DNA from: Alphaproteobacteria bacterium
GTDB taxonomy: Bacteria > Myxococcota_A > UBA796 > GCA-2862545
Reading direction: 5' to 3'
Assembly (NCBI GenBank): GCA_020632875.1
Contig: JACKET010000039.1
Location: forward strand, 1-10,981
DNA: 10,981 bases
Part shown: piece after piece, positions 6,215 to 10,981 of the stretch
Numbering within the stretch: the stretch's first letter is position 1
Layout of the letters: each line of letters starts with the position of its first letter
Position numbers and translations under genes: made by a program
Notes under the pieces: model-generated
Told to the model about the DNA's origin: nothing
Seen by the model: only the letters and a program-made list of their open reading frames with translations
Database searches by the model: none

Positions 6215-6384
6215 GGATCCTGGGACCGCCGTGTCTACGACCGCAAGGCCGCCATAGGCGAGCCGCGCAGCGCGCTTGCGCGCGGAGTAACGGGTAGACG
6301 GATCCTGGGACTGCCGTGTCTACGACCGCAAGGCCGCCATAGGCGAGCCGCGCAGGGCGCTTGCGCGCGAAGTAACGGGTAGCC
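6128..6384 (+). repeat. Three tandem copies (85-86 bases) of the R2 structured segment
   Basis: CGGATCC starts each unit at 6128, 6214 and 6299. Each unit carries GTCTAC, CCGCAAGGCCGCCATAGGCG, a GC-rich palindrome near GCGCTTGCGC, and GTAGAC. The last unit ends GTAGCC where it enters the reading frame of the minus-strand gene at 6320-7111. The second and third units lack one A after GTCTACG compared with copies a and b. Confidence 0.9.
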
Positions 6385-7111
6385 GGCGAATCGGGAGCAG
6401 CCCGAGCAGCCCGAGCCATGCGGCTCCCGAGCCGGGCAGGGTCGAACATCCCCCGGCCGCTTCGGCCTCGATTCGGGGAGGGACCTCCGCCACCTCGCTC
6501 CAGTCGGACGCGTTGCCCGCCAGGTCCACCTCGCGCGCACGGACGTAGAAGGTCGCCTCGGGCGAATACGCCGCAGCGGGGATCGGCCCGCAGCCCTCGC
6601 CGAAGCCGACCTGCCGGTCGTCGGTCACGCCGTGGATCGGGCTCTCGAAGCCCGGTGAGGTGTCGAGCTGCCACTCCACCGAGATGGTGTCGCCCGGCGC
6701 AAGGGGCAGCTCGGCCTCCACGGTGGTCCATGCACCGACGGGGCCGTTCACGTCCCGACGTGCCGTGATCGTCGGGTCCGGGGGCACCTGCGGCGCTTCG
6801 AGGTCGACCTCGTCCGTCACCGAGAACGGGTACTGTCCGTTGCTGTAGGCGGGGGCGATCGTGTAGGCCGCGAAGGGCTCCCAGGCGCCAATCGGGCGCA
6901 CCCGCGCGAAGCCTCCGATCCGCTCGATCTCGACGGGGACCTCGGCACCCGACGCGTCGATCACGTACACGTCGTCCGACGCCGAGTACACCGGAATCGC
7001 CGTGTTGAGCGGGCCGGGGAAGCCGAAGAGGCCCGCATCGACGCTCGGCGGGGGTGGCGAGCAGGAGACGCCGTGTGCGGTCGTCACGAGGAGTGGGAGC
7101 AGGAGCGACAT
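6320..7111 (-). CDS. Secreted surface protein with MYXO-CTERM-like tail
   Basis: The 263-residue product starts at the ATG at 7111. Residues 1-14 are a short hydrophobic signal (MSLLLPLLVTTAHG), followed by a Cys/Pro-rich start CSPPPPSVDAG. The body looks like two Ig/fibronectin-type beta domains: one around residues 25-90, and one ending in YVRAREVDLAGNASDWSEV, a typical closing strand of bacterial Ig-like domains. Residues 220-243 (GGC, short linker, WLGLLGLLP, then RR) match the MYXO-CTERM layout of Gly-Cys, hydrophobic helix and Arg cluster, which in myxobacteria marks proteins for surface sorting. The last 20 residues after Arg243 are encoded by R2 repeat DNA, so the native stop seems to have been lost. 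No Shine-Dalgarno site is visible, and a leaderless start is possible. Ligand and function unknown. Confidence 0.8.
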   Translation of the reverse strand: MSLLLPLLVTTAHGVSCSPPPPSVDAGLFGFPGPLNTAIPVYSASDDVYVIDASGAEVPVEIERIGGFARVRPIGAWEPFAAYTIAPAYSNGQYPFSVTDEVDLEAPQVPPDPTITARRDVNGPVGAWTTVEAELPLAPGDTISVEWQLDTSPGFESPIHGVTDDRQVGFGEGCGPIPAAAYSPEATFYVRAREVDLAGNASDWSEVAEVPPRIEAEAAGGCSTLPGSGAAWLGLLGLLPIRRLPVTSRASALRGSPMAALRS

Positions 7112-7248
7112 GGCGAGAGGATACCGCGGTTCTGCAGGACCGGATCGCCGCTGCGCCCGGGCGGTGCGACCGAATCGGCCCCGGACGCGCGCGGCCTGAC
7201 TCCGAACCGCCCGCTGGTTACGTCTCCCGCTTCCCGGAGGAACGAGCG
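7112..7248. promoter_or_regulatory. Divergent promoter region of the MYXO-CTERM-like gene and valS
   Basis: This is a 137-base gap with no gene. On the minus strand TATCCT (7123 to 7118) lies six bases before the ATG at 7111, the spacing expected between a -10 box and the first transcribed base. On the plus strand CTGACT (7196-7201) and TTACGT (7218-7223), 16 bases apart, are a weak promoter candidate giving a short leader for valS. No T-box or other leader structure is evident. Confidence 0.35.
7236..7240 (+). promoter_or_regulatory. Ribosome binding site setting the valS start at 7249
   Basis: GGAGG lies eight bases before the ATG at 7249. The open frame extends back to 7054, but the upstream part does not resemble valyl-tRNA synthetase and overlaps the divergent gene's start. 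Family-like sequence begins right at 7249. Confidence 0.8.
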
Positions 7249-9881
<2,633 letters not shown>

Positions 9882-9885
<4 letters not shown>

Positions 9886-10742
9886 ACCTCGACGCATTCG
9901 TGGCCGCCGCCCTCGACGAGGACATCGGCCCCGGCGACCGCACGACCGAGACCGTCATCCCCGCCGATGCGACCGGCTCCGCGTACGTCCTGGCGAAGTC
10001 GGACCTCGTGGTCTGCGGCCACGAGGTGGCCCGCAAGATCCTCCAGGCCGCCGCGCGTCGCTACGACGGTGAGATCGCGTATGTCGTGGAGCACCCCGAC
10101 GGGGCGCGGGTCCCGGCCGGCACGGTCGTGGCGCGGGTCCAGGGCAGCCTGCGCGGCATCATCGTGGGCGAACGCACGGCGCTGAACTGCCTCATGAAGA
10201 TGTCCGGCATCGCGACCCACGTGCGCGGCTGGGTCGATGCGGCGGCGGGCAGCGCGGTCCGCATCGTCGACACCCGCAAGACCACGCCGCTCTGGCGGGC
10301 GCTCGAGAAGTACGCGGTGCGGTGCGGGGGCGGGCACAACCACCGCCACGCGCTGTACGACGGCGTGATGGTGAAGGACAACCACATCTGGGCGACGGGC
10401 TCGCTGAAAGAGGCCGTCCGGCGCGCGCGGTCCGAGAATCACCACCTCATCCGCATCGAGGTCGAAGCCCGCACGCTGGCCGAGGTCGACGAAGCCCTCG
10501 AGACCGACGCGGACGTCATCCTGCTCGACAACCTCGACGACGCGACCCTGCAGCAGGCGATCGCGCGGTGCCGGGAGGTCCGCCCGCACGTGGTCCTCGA
10601 AGCCTCGGGCAACATCACGCCGGAGCGCATCGAGCGCATCAAGCACTTCGGCCTCGACGTCATCAGCGCGGGTGGGCTGATCCACCAGGCGCGGTGGGTC
10701 GATCTGTCGATGAAGCTCGACCGGGATCCCGGCTCGTCGTAG
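9882..10742 (+). CDS. nadC: Quinolinate phosphoribosyltransferase (nicotinate-nucleotide pyrophosphorylase)
   Basis: This cytoplasmic enzyme of de novo NAD synthesis converts quinolinate and PRPP to nicotinate mononucleotide, CO2 and pyrophosphate (EC 2.4.2.19). The product has 286 residues, the usual length. The GTG start overlaps the valS stop (GTGA, 9882-9885), with a purine run AAGGGGGG just upstream. Visible family motifs are DEDIGPGDRTT near the N-terminus, GERTALN at 96-102, DTRKTTP at 130-136, CGGGHNHRHALYDGVMVKDNH at 148-168, EVEAR at 193-197, LLDN at 214-217 and EASGNIT at 240-246. These cover the substrate- and phosphate-binding positions. The family core ends at about MKLD280; residues 281-286 and the stop codon lie in R2 repeat sequence. 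No regulatory motif is seen beyond coupling to valS. Confidence 0.97.
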
Positions 10743-10981
10743 ACGACGGGACGGCGGGTGTGAGCGTCCGGTCTACCCGTTACTCCGCGCGCGGAGCGCG
10801 CTGCGCGGCTCGCCTATGGCGGCCTTGCGGTTCGTAGACCCGGCAGTCCCAGGATCCGGTTCCCCAGGGGCTTCGAACGTCCTGGCGTGGCGAGGGGGAA
10901 CCGGACCCTGCGGACGTGCCTGCCGGGACCGATGGGGAGGTCGGGAGACAACCGAGCTGCGGGGTGTCGGCCGCGGGATTC
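10722..10981 (-). repeat. R2 structured repeat, copy f (minus orientation, reaches the window edge)
   Basis: It starts within nadC with GGGATCCCGGCTCGTCG (the reverse complement of the end motif at 5217, 5761 and 6009). It runs through the structured segment (GTCTAC at 10771-10776, GTAGAC at 10834-10839) and the hairpin CCGGTTCCCC (10856-10865) / GGGGAACCGG (10895-10904), and reaches a second end motif at 10962-10981. The last motif is cut by the window edge, so more tandem units may follow. Apart from the last codons of nadC no gene is seen here. Confidence 0.85.

Larger units (their letters stand above)
4525..6384. other. Gene-free repeat cluster between convergent genes
   Basis: This 1.86-kb interval separates the beta-barrel gene (plus) from the MYXO-CTERM-like gene (minus). 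It contains three R1 copies, one full R2 unit on each side of a 31-base array, a third R2 unit missing its outer part, and two extra tandem copies of the R2 structured segment. Many open frames cross it on both strands, but they lack ribosome sites and convincing protein character, and they follow repeat boundaries. No transposase, integrase or RNA polymerase III-type gene was seen. The unassigned remainder (about 5236-5307 and 5506-5582) holds fragments resembling R2 ends and nothing else I recognise. Confidence 0.8.

Noticed and set aside
4525..6384. Insertion sequence or integron remnant
   Set aside because: No transposase or integrase fragment was recognised in any frame and no clear target-site duplications were seen. 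The cluster is explained by short non-coding repeats.
7054..7248. N-terminal extension of valS to the GTG at 7054
   Set aside because: The extra 65 residues do not look like ValRS, overlap the divergent gene's 5' end, and the GGAGG at 7236-7240 marks 7249 as the start.

Overview
The window comes from a GC-rich bacterium. It is most likely a myxobacterium or relative (Myxococcota). The reasons are strong C/G preference at third codon positions, frequent GTG starts, several envelope lipoproteins, and one protein ending in a MYXO-CTERM-like sorting tail (Gly-Cys, hydrophobic helix, Arg-Arg). This placement is inferred from sequence character and was not confirmed by any search.

Layout, left to right. 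Positions 1-183 are a low-complexity array of 6- and 7-base words that probably continues off the left edge. Positions 217-376 hold a dispersed repeat (called R1 here) read on the minus strand. It lies just downstream of a minus-strand HEAT/TPR-like protein gene (417-1616). A 95-base divergent gap separates that gene from a rightward envelope cluster: a 406-residue lipoprotein (1712-2932), an Ig-like lipoprotein (2993-3703) and a predicted outer-membrane beta-barrel protein (3700-4524, overlapping by 4 bases). Positions 4525-6384 carry no credible gene and are packed with repeats: three R1 copies, full and truncated copies of a second structured family (R2), and a 31-base tandem array with inverted units. 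Next come a minus-strand secreted MYXO-CTERM-like protein (6320-7111), a divergent 137-base gap, and a tightly coupled valS-nadC pair (7249-10742). Another R2 copy runs from the end of nadC to the right edge.

The genes themselves are housekeeping (valine tRNA charging, NAD synthesis) or cell-envelope related. The most unusual feature is the repeat architecture. Every gene 3' end in the window that abuts non-coding DNA is followed closely by R1 or R2. Each family points the same way relative to the gene it follows. In two cases (nadC and the MYXO-CTERM-like gene) the repeat supplies the last codons and the stop. R2 copies keep a fixed 33-base loop between perfect hairpin arms, and R1 copies keep a fixed 111-base spacing between two conserved motifs, although the sequence between varies. 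This suggests constraint on shape and possibly a role at transcript 3' ends, but function is inference. No transposase, integrase, CRISPR array, tRNA or rRNA was seen.
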